A stretch of 5,209 bases of DNA, from the NCBI GenBank assembly GCA_002360495.1, contig DEQO01000198.1, positions 1 to 5,209 on the forward strand, read 5' to 3'. This stretch comes from Flavobacteriales bacterium UBA3364. GTDB taxonomy: Bacteria > Bacteroidota > Bacteroidia > Flavobacteriales_F > PHOS-HE28. A program made the translations under genes and the position numbers. Positions 1-5,209 of this stretch are shown piece after piece (the stretch's first letter is position 1; every line of letters starts with the position of its first letter). The notes beneath the pieces are model-generated. The model saw only the letters and a program-made list of their open reading frames with translations. It searched no databases and was not told the origin of the DNA.

Positions 1-495
1 ATGGACACCATGAATTTCTGGATGGACAGTGCGCTGGAAAAACTGAAGGAAGTGATCGCCCGTGTGGACATCCTCACGATCAACGATGCCGAAGCTCGGC
101 AGCTGAGCGGCGAGCATAGCTTGGTGAAAGCCGCGTCGAAGATCCTTGCCATGGGTCCGAAGTATCTCGTGGTAAAGAAGGGTGAACACGGTGCATTGCT
201 CTTCGGTCAAGGTCGTGTGTTCTTCGCGCCCGCGCTACCATTGGAAGATGTGATCGACCCGACCGGCGCTGGCGATACGTTCGCCGGAGGCTTCATCGGT
301 TACCTGGCCCGCACACAGGACCACAGCTTCGATAATCTGAAGCGCGCCATCATCGTGGGCAGCGCCATGGCCAGTTTCACCTGCGAAAAGTTCGGTATCG
401 AGCGCCTGATGGAAGTGAGCCGTGAGGACATCGATGAGCGCATCCAGCAGTTCGTGGAGCTGGTGGACTTCGACATTGAGTTGGTCGAGGGATAG
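1..495 (+). CDS. PfkB-family carbohydrate/nucleoside kinase, C-terminal part (5' end outside window)
   Basis: This is the C-terminal half of a ribokinase-like (PfkB) cytosolic kinase, which transfers phosphate from ATP to a hydroxyl of a sugar or nucleoside. The 164 visible residues include an NxxE motif (N28, E31 in NDAEARQL), which helps position Mg-ATP. They also include PfkB signature 2 at residues 86-97 (DPTGAGDTFAGG), where D92 is the expected catalytic base and GAGD forms the anion hole. A KKGEHG turn lies at 59-64. PfkB enzymes are usually about 300 residues, so roughly 140 N-terminal residues, including the substrate lid, are missing; the ATG at base 1 is probably an internal methionine. 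The substrate cannot be assigned because the specificity determinants lie in the missing half. The gene ends at TAG and is followed 65 bp later by an unrelated same-strand gene. Family assignment is secure; the substrate is unknown. Confidence 0.93.
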   Translation: MDTMNFWMDSALEKLKEVIARVDILTINDAEARQLSGEHSLVKAASKILAMGPKYLVVKKGEHGALLFGQGRVFFAPALPLEDVIDPTGAGDTFAGGFIGYLARTQDHSFDNLKRAIIVGSAMASFTCEKFGIERLMEVSREDIDERIQQFVELVDFDIELVEG

Positions 496-532
496 GTTCC
501 TCCGTTCTTCAGGGCCTCGTTTTACACCACAC

Positions 533-557
533 TTCGAACGATCTTCGATCGCTCGAA
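533..557. repeat. Inverted repeat / hairpin just before the acyltransferase start
   Basis: The arms are 533-543 (TTCGAACGATC) and 547-557 (GATCGCTCGAA), separated by a TTC loop. Ten of eleven positions pair; the only mismatch is A538 against C552. The structure ends three bases before the ATG at 561. It lacks a following T-run, so it is a poor intrinsic terminator for the upstream kinase gene. As RNA it would fold over the ribosome-binding region; as DNA it could be an operator. The sequence symmetry is directly visible; the role is inference. Confidence 0.6.
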
Positions 558-560
558 CGA

Positions 561-1649
561 ATGGCGCCGAACCACTACCCGGCTTTGACAGGGATCCGCG
601 CCCTGGCCAGTTGCATGGTGTTCCTCCACCACCATGGGACGAATGTGGCGGCCCTGCAACACCCGTTGGCACAGGCGATCGTCGGGCAGTTGTTCACCGG
701 AGTGGTCTTTTTCTTCGTGCTCAGTGGTTTCCTCATCGCAGATCGCTATTACGACACGGCGAGGATGGGTTTCCGGAACTACTTCATGCGTCGCTTCTTC
801 CGCGTGGTACCATTGTACGCCTTGTTGACCACGTTGACGTTCATCGTTTCCTGGGTGTTGGGAGATGCACGGTTCCGTGCACTGTTCTTCGAGTTCGTGG
901 CGAACCTCACTTTTCTCCGTGGCTGGTCAGCGGAGTTGTGGGATACGGGCATTCTTCAAGGATGGTCACTTACCGTTGAAATGACCTTCTATCTGTTGGC
1001 GCCACTTCTGTTCCTATCGATCCAATGGCGAAGATGGATGCTCGTCGCCCTTCCGATCGGCTTTGTCGCGATCGGTGTTCTGCTCGTGTTCGCGTGCCAA
1101 GGGAAGGCACCGCTCGGATTCATGGGTTCCTTCGATCTTTTGTTCGGCATCACCTTTTTCGGACGGTGTTCCGAATTCTTCGTGGGTGTTGCTCTTGCCC
1201 TGTTCTTGCGCCGCAGGGGTATGTGGACATTCCAACACGCCACCTTGATCGGAGGCATCCTCTGCATGGCGGCCATGTGCGGCACAGCCTACCTCGACGT
1301 GGACTACAGGCATGCAAGCGGGGTGCTCCTGCTCAACCTGCTGCTACCGATCGGCGTCGGAATTTTCTATTGGGGCTTGTTGACGGAGCGGACCGTGATA
1401 CGCAGCATCCTTTCTTCCGCGGTAGCGCAGTTCATGGGTCGAACATCCTACGCGTTCTACCTCATCCATCTCGGGGTGGTCTTCACCGCTGTATACATGT
1501 CGACCGGGAACCTGGTGCTCTCCTTCCTTTTGCTCCAAGGAGCAGCCTGGTTGCTGTACCGATCGGTCGAAGAACCCATTGCGCGCTGGTCCCGTCGACG
1601 TTTTCCGATGGACCAGGAGTTGCGATCGTCGGTCCGGACCACGAACTGA
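561..1649 (+). CDS. Acyltransferase 3 family (OafA/YrhL-like) membrane O-acyltransferase
   Basis: This is a 362-residue polytopic inner-membrane protein of the acyltransferase-3 family, which moves acetyl or other acyl groups onto extracytoplasmic glycans such as O-antigen, capsule, exopolysaccharide or peptidoglycan. Visible family motifs, in order: ALTGIRALA (8-16), with R13 and H24 in the R-x10-H spacing of the proposed active site; FFVLSGFLIADRY (51-63); RRFFRVVPLY (77-86, including the conserved R-x-x-P-x-Y type loop); WSLTVEMTFYLLAP (135-148, with E140); SYAFYLIHLGVV (296-307); and a closing EEPIARW (337-343). About ten hydrophobic segments lie between. There is no C-terminal SGNH domain, so this is the stand-alone form of normal length. 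The chosen start gives the usual short N-terminus before ALTGIRALA; no clear Shine-Dalgarno is seen, and an inverted repeat sits directly upstream. Neighbours give no glycan pathway context, so the acceptor is unknown. Confidence 0.93.
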   Translation: MAPNHYPALTGIRALASCMVFLHHHGTNVAALQHPLAQAIVGQLFTGVVFFFVLSGFLIADRYYDTARMGFRNYFMRRFFRVVPLYALLTTLTFIVSWVLGDARFRALFFEFVANLTFLRGWSAELWDTGILQGWSLTVEMTFYLLAPLLFLSIQWRRWMLVALPIGFVAIGVLLVFACQGKAPLGFMGSFDLLFGITFFGRCSEFFVGVALALFLRRRGMWTFQHATLIGGILCMAAMCGTAYLDVDYRHASGVLLLNLLLPIGVGIFYWGLLTERTVIRSILSSAVAQFMGRTSYAFYLIHLGVVFTAVYMSTGNLVLSFLLLQGAAWLLYRSVEEPIARWSRRRFPMDQELRSSVRTTN

Positions 1650-1657
1650 ACAAGCGG

Positions 1658-2413
1658 TCACGCCATCCGCTTCGCCACTTCGTCCCAGTTCACCACGTTC
1701 CACCACGCGGCCACGTAGTCGTTGCGCTTGTTCTGGTATTTGAGGTAGTAGGCGTGCTCCCAAACGTCGAGGGCCAGCAACGGCCTTCCCTTCAACTCGC
1801 TCACGTCCATCAATGGGTTGTCCTGGTTCGGTGTTGAGCCGATCACAAGTTTCCCGTCCTGTTCCAGCAGCCAGGCCCAGCCACTGCCGAAGCGCTTCAT
1901 GCCAGCATCCGTGAATGCAGCCTTGAACGTCTCGAAGTCGCCGAAACCGGCATTGAGCGCTTCGCGCACTTTGCCTTCCGGCGCGCCCTTTCCGCCAGGC
2001 CCCATCACCTGCCAGAAAAAGTTGTGGTTCCAAACACCGCCCGCGTTGTTGCGCACTTTCGGGCTGTACTTGCCCACCGCCCCGAGCAGTTCGCCCTCAT
2101 CGGTCGCGGTAACTCCCTCGGCGATGATCGCCTCGTTCACGTTCTTCACATACCCCGCATGGTGTTTGGTGTAGTGGATCTCCATGGTCTGCGCATCGAT
2201 GGAGGGCTCCAATGCGTCATAGCCGTAAGGCAGTGCGACCTGCTCGAGCACCAATGGTGCCGGTGCATCGCGAAGATCGTCCCCCTCAGTGGTCGCGTCC
2301 TCATCGGATCCTTCAGGAGTGTTACAGGATGAGGTGTTCGCGAGGATGGGTCCTGCGATCAACGTACCGACCGTTGCTTTCAACGAGCGGGTGAGGAACT
2401 GTTTGCGGTCCAT
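1658..2413 (-). CDS. sodA: Superoxide dismutase, Mn-type Fe/Mn family, with export signal
   Basis: This enzyme converts superoxide to hydrogen peroxide and oxygen. The 251-residue protein has a complete Fe/Mn-SOD fold after residue ~58. Metal ligands are H80 (MEIHYTKHH), H130 (VWNHNFFW), D216 and H220 (DVWEHAYYLKY); Y88 and H84 match the E. coli MnSOD gateway Tyr34 and His30. G126 (NNAGG) and Q197 (PNQDNPL) occupy the positions that are Gly77/Gln146 in E. coli MnSOD, so manganese or cambialistic use is more likely than iron. Residues 1-30 are a leader: RKQFLTRS, a hydrophobic stretch (ATVGTLIAGPILA) and C30, followed by an acidic linker (SDEDATTEGDD). This resembles a Tat-like or lipoprotein signal, although TSSC is a poor lipobox. 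I chose the start at 2413 because it begins this leader; an ATG at 2452 adds 13 residues without signal character. The gene is convergent with the acyltransferase across 8 bp. The family is certain; the symbol and location are less so. Confidence 0.94.
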   Translation of the reverse strand: MDRKQFLTRSLKATVGTLIAGPILANTSSCNTPEGSDEDATTEGDDLRDAPAPLVLEQVALPYGYDALEPSIDAQTMEIHYTKHHAGYVKNVNEAIIAEGVTATDEGELLGAVGKYSPKVRNNAGGVWNHNFFWQVMGPGGKGAPEGKVREALNAGFGDFETFKAAFTDAGMKRFGSGWAWLLEQDGKLVIGSTPNQDNPLMDVSELKGRPLLALDVWEHAYYLKYQNKRNDYVAAWWNVVNWDEVAKRMA

Positions 2414-2417
2414 GGGC

Positions 2418-2445
2418 TGAAGGTACGGACGTGGATGCCCGACAA
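2418..2445 (-). promoter_or_regulatory. Possible Bacteroidota-type promoter for sod
   Basis: On the minus strand, TACCTTCA (2425-2418) resembles the TAnnTTTG -7 element with two mismatches, and TTG (2445-2443) lies 17 bases upstream as a partial -33 element. The -7-like box ends four bases before the ATG, which would imply a very short or absent leader. It is sequence resemblance only. Confidence 0.3.
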
Positions 2446-2482
2446 GCGCCAAAGAACGAGTGAATTCCTGCGCGGGCCGGGA

Positions 2483-2992
2483 TCAACCGAAGCTCACCAA
2501 GAGCTGCCCTTTCTCCACGGGCCTGCCTTTCTCCGCATGGATCGTCGTGACCAGGGCATCGCCAGGGGCCTTGATCAGATTTTCCATCTTCATCGCTTCC
2601 AAGATCAGGATCGGGTCGTTCTTCTTCACCGCATCGCCGGGCTTCACCAGGATGTTCAATACCATGCCCGGCATCGGCGCCTTGATCTCCTTCACCTTCA
2701 GTGCCGCTTTGTCGAGGCCCAGTGCTTCCATCAGCCGGGAGCGGTCGTCCTGCACCTGCACGGTGTATGTATGCGCACCGATACGCAGACGGATGGTGCC
2801 GTTCTCCTTGTCCTCCTTCAGTACCAGTACACGGTGACTACGTCCGTTGCGCACCAAGCTGAAGGACGAGGCTCCTGTGCGTACGAGATCCACTGCGTTC
2901 TCGCCTGCTGGTGTCCACGGGGAGGATGGCGAGGATCGCGTCAAGGTGATGGCACCCTCGGCGCTATTGACGGTGGCGTAAAGCTTGGCCAT
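2483..2992 (-). CDS. Biotin carboxyl carrier protein (acyl-CoA carboxylase biotinyl subunit)
   Basis: This is a 169-residue cytosolic protein carrying covalently bound biotin, which shuttles carboxyl groups between a biotin carboxylase and a carboxyltransferase in an acetyl-, propionyl- or related acyl-CoA carboxylase. The C-terminal biotinyl/lipoyl domain (about 101-169) is clear: IKAPMPGMV (103-111), VKPGD (116-120) and EAMKMEN (132-138), with K135 as the biotinylated lysine, then the second half-barrel ending QLLVSFG. Residues 1-100 are a less conserved region with an Ala/Ser/Pro-rich piece (19-30) and a basic stretch, as in small Bacteroidota carriers. The start at 2992 opens MAKLYATVN, resembling family N-termini; ATG codons at 3007, 3067 and 3076 are alternatives, the last two overlapping rnhA. 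No carboxylase or transferase subunit is adjacent in this window, so which complex it serves is undetermined. A sod gene follows after 69 bp. Confidence 0.9.
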   Translation of the reverse strand: MAKLYATVNSAEGAITLTRSSPSSPWTPAGENAVDLVRTGASSFSLVRNGRSHRVLVLKEDKENGTIRLRIGAHTYTVQVQDDRSRLMEALGLDKAALKVKEIKAPMPGMVLNILVKPGDAVKKNDPILILEAMKMENLIKAPGDALVTTIHAEKGRPVEKGQLLVSFG

Positions 2993-3020
2993 TGGTTTGA
3001 GCCGCATGGAAGGCGGCAAG

Positions 3021-3028
3021 CGAAGATA
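3021..3028 (-). promoter_or_regulatory. Possible -7 element for the biotin carrier gene
   Basis: TATCTTCG on the minus strand differs from TAnnTTTG at one position and lies in the 46-bp gap between rnhA and the carrier gene, 28 bases before the ATG at 2992. No TTG sits at a suitable -33 distance. If used, it would let the carrier be transcribed apart from marC-rnhA, and it favours the 2992 (or 3007) start over those inside rnhA. Confidence 0.3.
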
Positions 3029-3038
3029 GGACCGGACA

Positions 3039-3506
3039 CTAGAGTAATTTACCGGCAAGGGCTTCATATCCCTCATCCACGGCGAGCACGCTTTGGTTGC
3101 GCGCGGCCACCGCCAGCTGATCGCAGAGCTCGTTCAACGGATGTCCGTTGTGCCCGCGGATCCACTGGAACTTGACCTTGTGCTTGCGGTATACGGGCAG
3201 GAAGCGCCGCCACAGGTCGGGGTTCTTCTGCTTCGCAAAGCCCTTCTTCTCCCAGCCGAAGAGCCAACCCTGCTCCACGGCATCCACCACGTACTTGCTG
3301 TCGCTCACCACGGTCACATCCATGCCGGGGCTCTTCAAAGCTTCCAACGCGGCGATCACGGCGAGCAGCTCCATGCGGTTGTTCGTTGTCATCCGGTAGC
3401 CGCCCCAGATCTCCTTGCGGTGCTTGCCGCTTTCCAGTACGGCACCATAGCCACCCGGGCCGGGGTTGCCGCTCGCTGCGCCGTCGGTGTGGATCGTCAC
3501 CTTCAT
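3039..3506 (-). CDS. rnhA: Ribonuclease HI
   Basis: RNase HI cuts the RNA strand of RNA/DNA hybrids, removing primers and R-loops in the cytoplasm. The 155-residue protein matches the standard bacterial length and carries the full catalytic set: D8 (HTDGAASGNPGPGG), E46 (TTNNRMELLA), D69 (VVSDSKYV) and D129 (NELCDQLA), plus the flexible-loop H119 (RGHNGHP). The basic protrusion is present around 81-112 (GWEKKGFAKQKN and the following RKHK). The ending (DEGYEALAGKLL) is a slightly longer version of the usual DxGY tail. Its ATG at 3506 overlaps the TGA of the upstream marC gene (ATGA), implying translational coupling. Nothing suggests loss of function. The next gene downstream starts 46 bp after its TAG. 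Confidence 0.97.
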   Translation of the reverse strand: MKVTIHTDGAASGNPGPGGYGAVLESGKHRKEIWGGYRMTTNNRMELLAVIAALEALKSPGMDVTVVSDSKYVVDAVEQGWLFGWEKKGFAKQKNPDLWRRFLPVYRKHKVKFQWIRGHNGHPLNELCDQLAVAARNQSVLAVDEGYEALAGKLL

Positions 3507-4108
3507 GAGCGATCGGGAAACAGGTATGTGATATTCCCCGCGAACAGCTTTACAGCGATGGCGAGCAGGATGATCCCGAAGGCCTTCCGCAGAACGATCA
3601 ATCCAACGCGGCCCAGCATGCGCTCGATGCGGTTGGTCAGCAACAGGACCACCACTACCACGACCATGTTCAGCAGGATCGCAACGAAGATGTCCGCGCG
3701 CGAGAACTCGGCGCGCAGTGATAGGATCGTCGTGATCGTCCCCGCACCCGCGATCACCGGGAATGCCAGAGGTACTATGCTGTAGACCTTGGGATCAGTG
3801 CTCAGGCCGGGTGCCGAGGTGTCCTCTTTGAACAGCCGGATACCGAGGATCATCTCCAGCGCGATGAAGAACAGGATGAACGAACCGGCCACGGCGAATG
3901 AACGCACGTCGATGCCGACAACGCTCAGTATGGCCTCCCCCACATAGAGGAAGGTGACCATGATGCCCATGCTCACAAGGGTGGCCCGGGCAGGGTAGAT
4001 CTTTCCGGCCTTCTCCCTCACGCTCAAGATCATGGGAATGCCCCCGATGATGTCGATCACAGCGAAGAGGATCAGGAAGGCTTTGCCGATCTGTGCAAGG
4101 TCGAACAT
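3503..4108 (-). CDS. marC: MarC-family integral membrane protein
   Basis: This is a 201-residue inner-membrane protein of the MarC (UPF0056) family, whose molecular function is not established; E. coli MarC was once linked to multiple antibiotic resistance, but that link was not upheld. Six hydrophobic segments are visible at about 8-29, 44-65, 70-91, 111-131, 139-158 and 173-193, with a polar loop at 92-108. The family hallmark VPLAFPVIAGAGTI lies at 112-125, and a related first-helix motif (FAVIDIIGGIPMIL, 15-28) appears without the NP of the proteobacterial form. I chose ATG 4108 because it leaves a short N-terminus before helix 1, as is usual; the in-frame extension to 4204 (32 extra residues rich in Pro, Arg and Trp) is not family-like. 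The stop overlaps the rnhA start by four bases. The symbol denotes family membership only. Confidence 0.92.
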   Translation of the reverse strand: MFDLAQIGKAFLILFAVIDIIGGIPMILSVREKAGKIYPARATLVSMGIMVTFLYVGEAILSVVGIDVRSFAVAGSFILFFIALEMILGIRLFKEDTSAPGLSTDPKVYSIVPLAFPVIAGAGTITTILSLRAEFSRADIFVAILLNMVVVVVVLLLTNRIERMLGRVGLIVLRKAFGIILLAIAVKLFAGNITYLFPDRS

Positions 4109-4112
4109 GGGA

Positions 4113-4120
4113 CAAAGGTG
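4113..4120 (-). promoter_or_regulatory. Possible -7 element for marC-rnhA
   Basis: CACCTTTG on the minus strand matches TAnnTTTG except for the first base and ends four bases before the marC ATG. No convincing -33 TTG lies 17-20 bases upstream, so support is weak. Confidence 0.25.
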
Positions 4121-4242
4121 TGGAATGCGCTGGTGGCCACTGTCTATCATCCCCAAGCGGGTCAGCCTGGTCCAGCCGGGCAGCGGCCGTGGCCAAGGCA
4201 GCACTGGCGATGCCCTGGCGGAGCCAACGGACCAGCCGGCAA

Positions 4243-4821
4243 TTACAGGCCAGCAGCCATCAGCGCGATCCGGCCCTCGACCACTTCCGGATAGTGCGCA
4301 TGCTCCAGACCATGGATCCGTGCCGCGAGCGAATCAGGCGTGTCGCCGGGTAGCACCGGGCATTTGAACTGCGCAATGTGGTCCCCCTCGTCGAATCGCT
4401 CGTTCACGTGGTGGATGGTGATGCCGCTCTCGGTCTCTCCCGCTGCGATCACCGCTTCATGCACACGATGGCCGTACATGCCTTTCCCGCCGTATCGGGG
4501 CAACAATGCCGGATGGATATTGATGATGCGGCTTGGAAATGCGTGCACCATTTCGGCAGGGATCAAGCGCAGGAAACCGGCAAGGACCACAAGGTCTATC
4601 CGTAGACCGAGGAGCTCCCGTTGCAATGTCCCGTCCCGCAGTTGAGCGTTGTTGAACAGGTAACAGGGTACCCCGCCATCCCAGGCCCTGTCGACCACGC
4701 CTGCTTGGGGTTTATCGCATGCCACCAGCACAACACGAGCTTTCGGGTGGCTGCGGAAATGGTCCATCAGCCGCTGAGCATTGCTTCCATTCCCCGAAGC
4801 CAGGATCGCGATACGGACCAT
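4243..4821 (-). CDS. purN: Phosphoribosylglycinamide formyltransferase (GART, PurN)
   Basis: PurN transfers the formyl group of 10-formyltetrahydrofolate to glycinamide ribonucleotide, the third step of de novo purine synthesis, in the cytosol. The 192-residue protein is of normal length. Visible landmarks: the phosphate-binding start RIAILASGNGSNAQRL (3-18), matching the GSN loop; LAGFLRLIP (80-88), a folate-site motif; NIHPALLPRYGGKGMYG (101-117) with catalytic N101 and H103; and the GART signature IHHVNERFDEGDHIAQ (136-151) with catalytic D144. The YGGKGMYGHRVHEAV segment is in the form typical of Bacteroidota PurN. ATG 4821 is preferred because MVRIAILASG is the canonical opening; ATG 4836 would add five residues (MHLRN). 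It is divergent from acpP, an arrangement I recall as common in this phylum. The gene ends with TAA, 134 bp before the marC start; that gap is GC-rich and holds no recognisable gene or U-tailed terminator. Confidence 0.96.
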   Translation of the reverse strand: MVRIAILASGNGSNAQRLMDHFRSHPKARVVLVACDKPQAGVVDRAWDGGVPCYLFNNAQLRDGTLQRELLGLRIDLVVLAGFLRLIPAEMVHAFPSRIINIHPALLPRYGGKGMYGHRVHEAVIAAGETESGITIHHVNERFDEGDHIAQFKCPVLPGDTPDSLAARIHGLEHAHYPEVVEGRIALMAAGL

Positions 4822-4825
4822 GTTG

Positions 4826-4833
4826 CGAAGATG
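4826..4833 (-). promoter_or_regulatory. Possible -7 element for purN
   Basis: CATCTTCG on the minus strand differs from TAnnTTTG at two positions and ends four bases before the purN ATG. No TTG is seen at -33 distance. It is listed because sod and marC show the same spacing. Confidence 0.2.
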
Positions 4834-4955
4834 CACCGGGAAGGGTGTCGGGCAGGTACTATTCCCGCACGAAGGGGCTTACCCCCTGATAACCACGCTT
4901 ATCCGACAGAAGGAGCGGGAAACATGTACGGAGAAATACCCTCGGTACCTGCAGC

Positions 4956-4984
4956 TTGCGCATGTGGAAAATGTCTTTCCTTTG
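4956..4984 (+). promoter_or_regulatory. Probable Bacteroidota-type promoter for acpP
   Basis: TTG at 4956-4958 and TTCCTTTG at 4977-4984 (one mismatch to TAnnTTTG) are separated by 18 bases, close to the spacing expected for -33/-7 elements of the Bacteroidota primary sigma factor. Transcription would begin near 4989-4991, leaving a leader of roughly 22-24 bases before the acpP ATG. This is the best promoter candidate in the window, though based only on resemblance. Confidence 0.42.
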
Positions 4985-5012
4985 CACCCTGTTCAACCAA
5001 TAACGCAAGGAC

Positions 5013-5209
5013 ATGTCGGATATCAAGTCAAGGGTCATCGCCATCATCGTGGACAAGCTCGGAGTAGATCAGGGCGAGGTCACGCCGGAAGCGAGCTTCA
5101 CCAACGACCTTGGCGCTGACAGCCTCGATACCGTCGAACTCATCATGGAGTTCGAAAAGGAGTTCAACATCGCTATTCCTGACGATCAGGCCGAGAAGAT
5201 CCAGACCGT
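5013..5209 (+). CDS. acpP: Acyl carrier protein, N-terminal part (3' end outside window)
   Basis: ACP carries growing fatty-acyl chains on a 4'-phosphopantetheine arm during type II fatty-acid synthesis in the cytosol. The visible 65 residues contain helix 1 (IKSRVIAIIVDKLGV, 4-18), then the modification site DLGADSLDTVEL (32-43), with S37 as the phosphopantetheine attachment point. The acidic recognition helix (VELIMEFEKEFNIAIPDD, 41-58) follows. ACPs are usually 77-80 residues, so about a dozen residues and the stop lie beyond the window. The start follows the canonical MSDIKSRV opening; AAGGA just before the ATG is too close (one base) to be a normal Shine-Dalgarno. A keto-acyl synthase gene (fabF) is the usual next neighbour in this phylum, but it is not visible here. 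The acidic composition and DSL context make the call secure. Confidence 0.96.
   Translation, partial: MSDIKSRVIAIIVDKLGVDQGEVTPEASFTNDLGADSLDTVELIMEFEKEFNIAIPDDQAEKIQT

Noticed and set aside
486..523. Possible terminator after the kinase gene: CGAGG pairing with CCTCG, then TTTT
   Set aside because: The stem is only five pairs with a 24-base loop and overlaps the stop codon; too weak to call.
1631..1640. Perfect palindrome GGTCCGGACC near the acyltransferase 3' end
   Set aside because: It is within the coding sequence, has no loop, and a ten-base palindrome is expected by chance in GC-rich DNA of this length often enough to ignore.
1652..1672. AAGCGG/CCGCTT hairpin between the convergent acyltransferase and sod genes
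   Set aside because: The position suits a two-way terminator, but the stem is six pairs with a nine-base loop and no T-run on either strand.
1344..2033. Minus-strand 229-codon open frame across the acyltransferase and sod ends
   Set aside because: It overlaps two genes with clear family motifs, shows no motif itself, and is Arg/Gly-rich, which is typical of a shadow frame.
2435..3175. Plus-strand 246-codon open frame
   Set aside because: It runs antisense to the biotin carrier and rnhA, both supported by catalytic motifs. Its protein is rich in His, Arg and Gln with no domain, as expected for the opposite strand of a GC-rich gene.
3093..3785. Plus-strand 230-codon open frame antisense to rnhA and marC
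   Set aside because: No recognisable domain is present, and it lies wholly opposite two well-supported genes.
4109..4204. N-terminal extension of marC to an upstream ATG
   Set aside because: The extra 32 residues are Pro/Arg/Trp-rich and unlike MarC N-termini; the ATG at 4108 gives the normal family length.
4169..4242. Two near-identical copies of GG(T/A)CCAGCCGG (4169 and 4229) in the purN-marC gap
   Set aside because: The repeat is only about 11 bases in a very GC-rich region and has no further copies or palindromic structure; chance is a sufficient explanation.
4859..5056. Minus-strand 65-codon open frame between purN and acpP
   Set aside because: It overlaps the acpP start and promoter candidate, has no recognisable motif, and its composition looks like translated non-coding DNA. 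A small protein cannot be fully excluded without conservation data.

Overview
The window reads as an ordinary housekeeping stretch of a GC-rich member of the Bacteroidota (Bacteroidetes). Three things point there. The PurN, MarC, exported-SOD and small biotin-carrier proteins all have the form I associate with that phylum. Purine-rich Shine-Dalgarno sites are mostly absent before the starts. Several genes have upstream octamers resembling the Bacteroidota -7 promoter element (TAnnTTTG). The species cannot be named from sequence alone.

Layout, left to right. (1) 1-495 (+): the C-terminal half of a PfkB-family sugar/nucleoside kinase, cut by the window edge. (2) 561-1649 (+): a complete acyltransferase-3 (OafA-like) membrane O-acyltransferase, with a strong inverted repeat (533-557) ending three bases before its start. 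(3) 1658-2413 (-): an Mn-type superoxide dismutase with an export/lipoprotein-like leader, convergent with the acyltransferase (8-bp gap). (4) 2483-2992 (-): a biotin carboxyl carrier protein. (5) 3039-3506 (-): ribonuclease HI. (6) 3503-4108 (-): a MarC-family six-helix membrane protein whose stop overlaps the rnhA start (ATGA). (7) 4243-4821 (-): PurN, glycinamide ribonucleotide formyltransferase. (8) 5013-5209 (+): the 5' part of acyl carrier protein, cut by the right edge and divergent from purN across a 191-bp intergenic region with a plausible promoter.

The five minus-strand genes (purN, marC, rnhA, bccP, sod) point the same way, but only marC-rnhA is tightly coupled; the other gaps are 46-134 bp and several contain possible promoters. 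Functionally the genes are mixed: purine synthesis, lipid/acyl-CoA metabolism (ACP, BCCP), RNA/DNA hybrid removal, oxidative defence, and surface or glycan acylation. They do not form one pathway. No stretch over 300 bp lacks a gene. I found no tRNA, rRNA, CRISPR array, insertion sequence or toxin-antitoxin pair, and no convincing new system. The points most worth a second look are the inverted repeat before the acyltransferase, the exported SOD, and the repeated placement of -7-like elements four bases before start codons.
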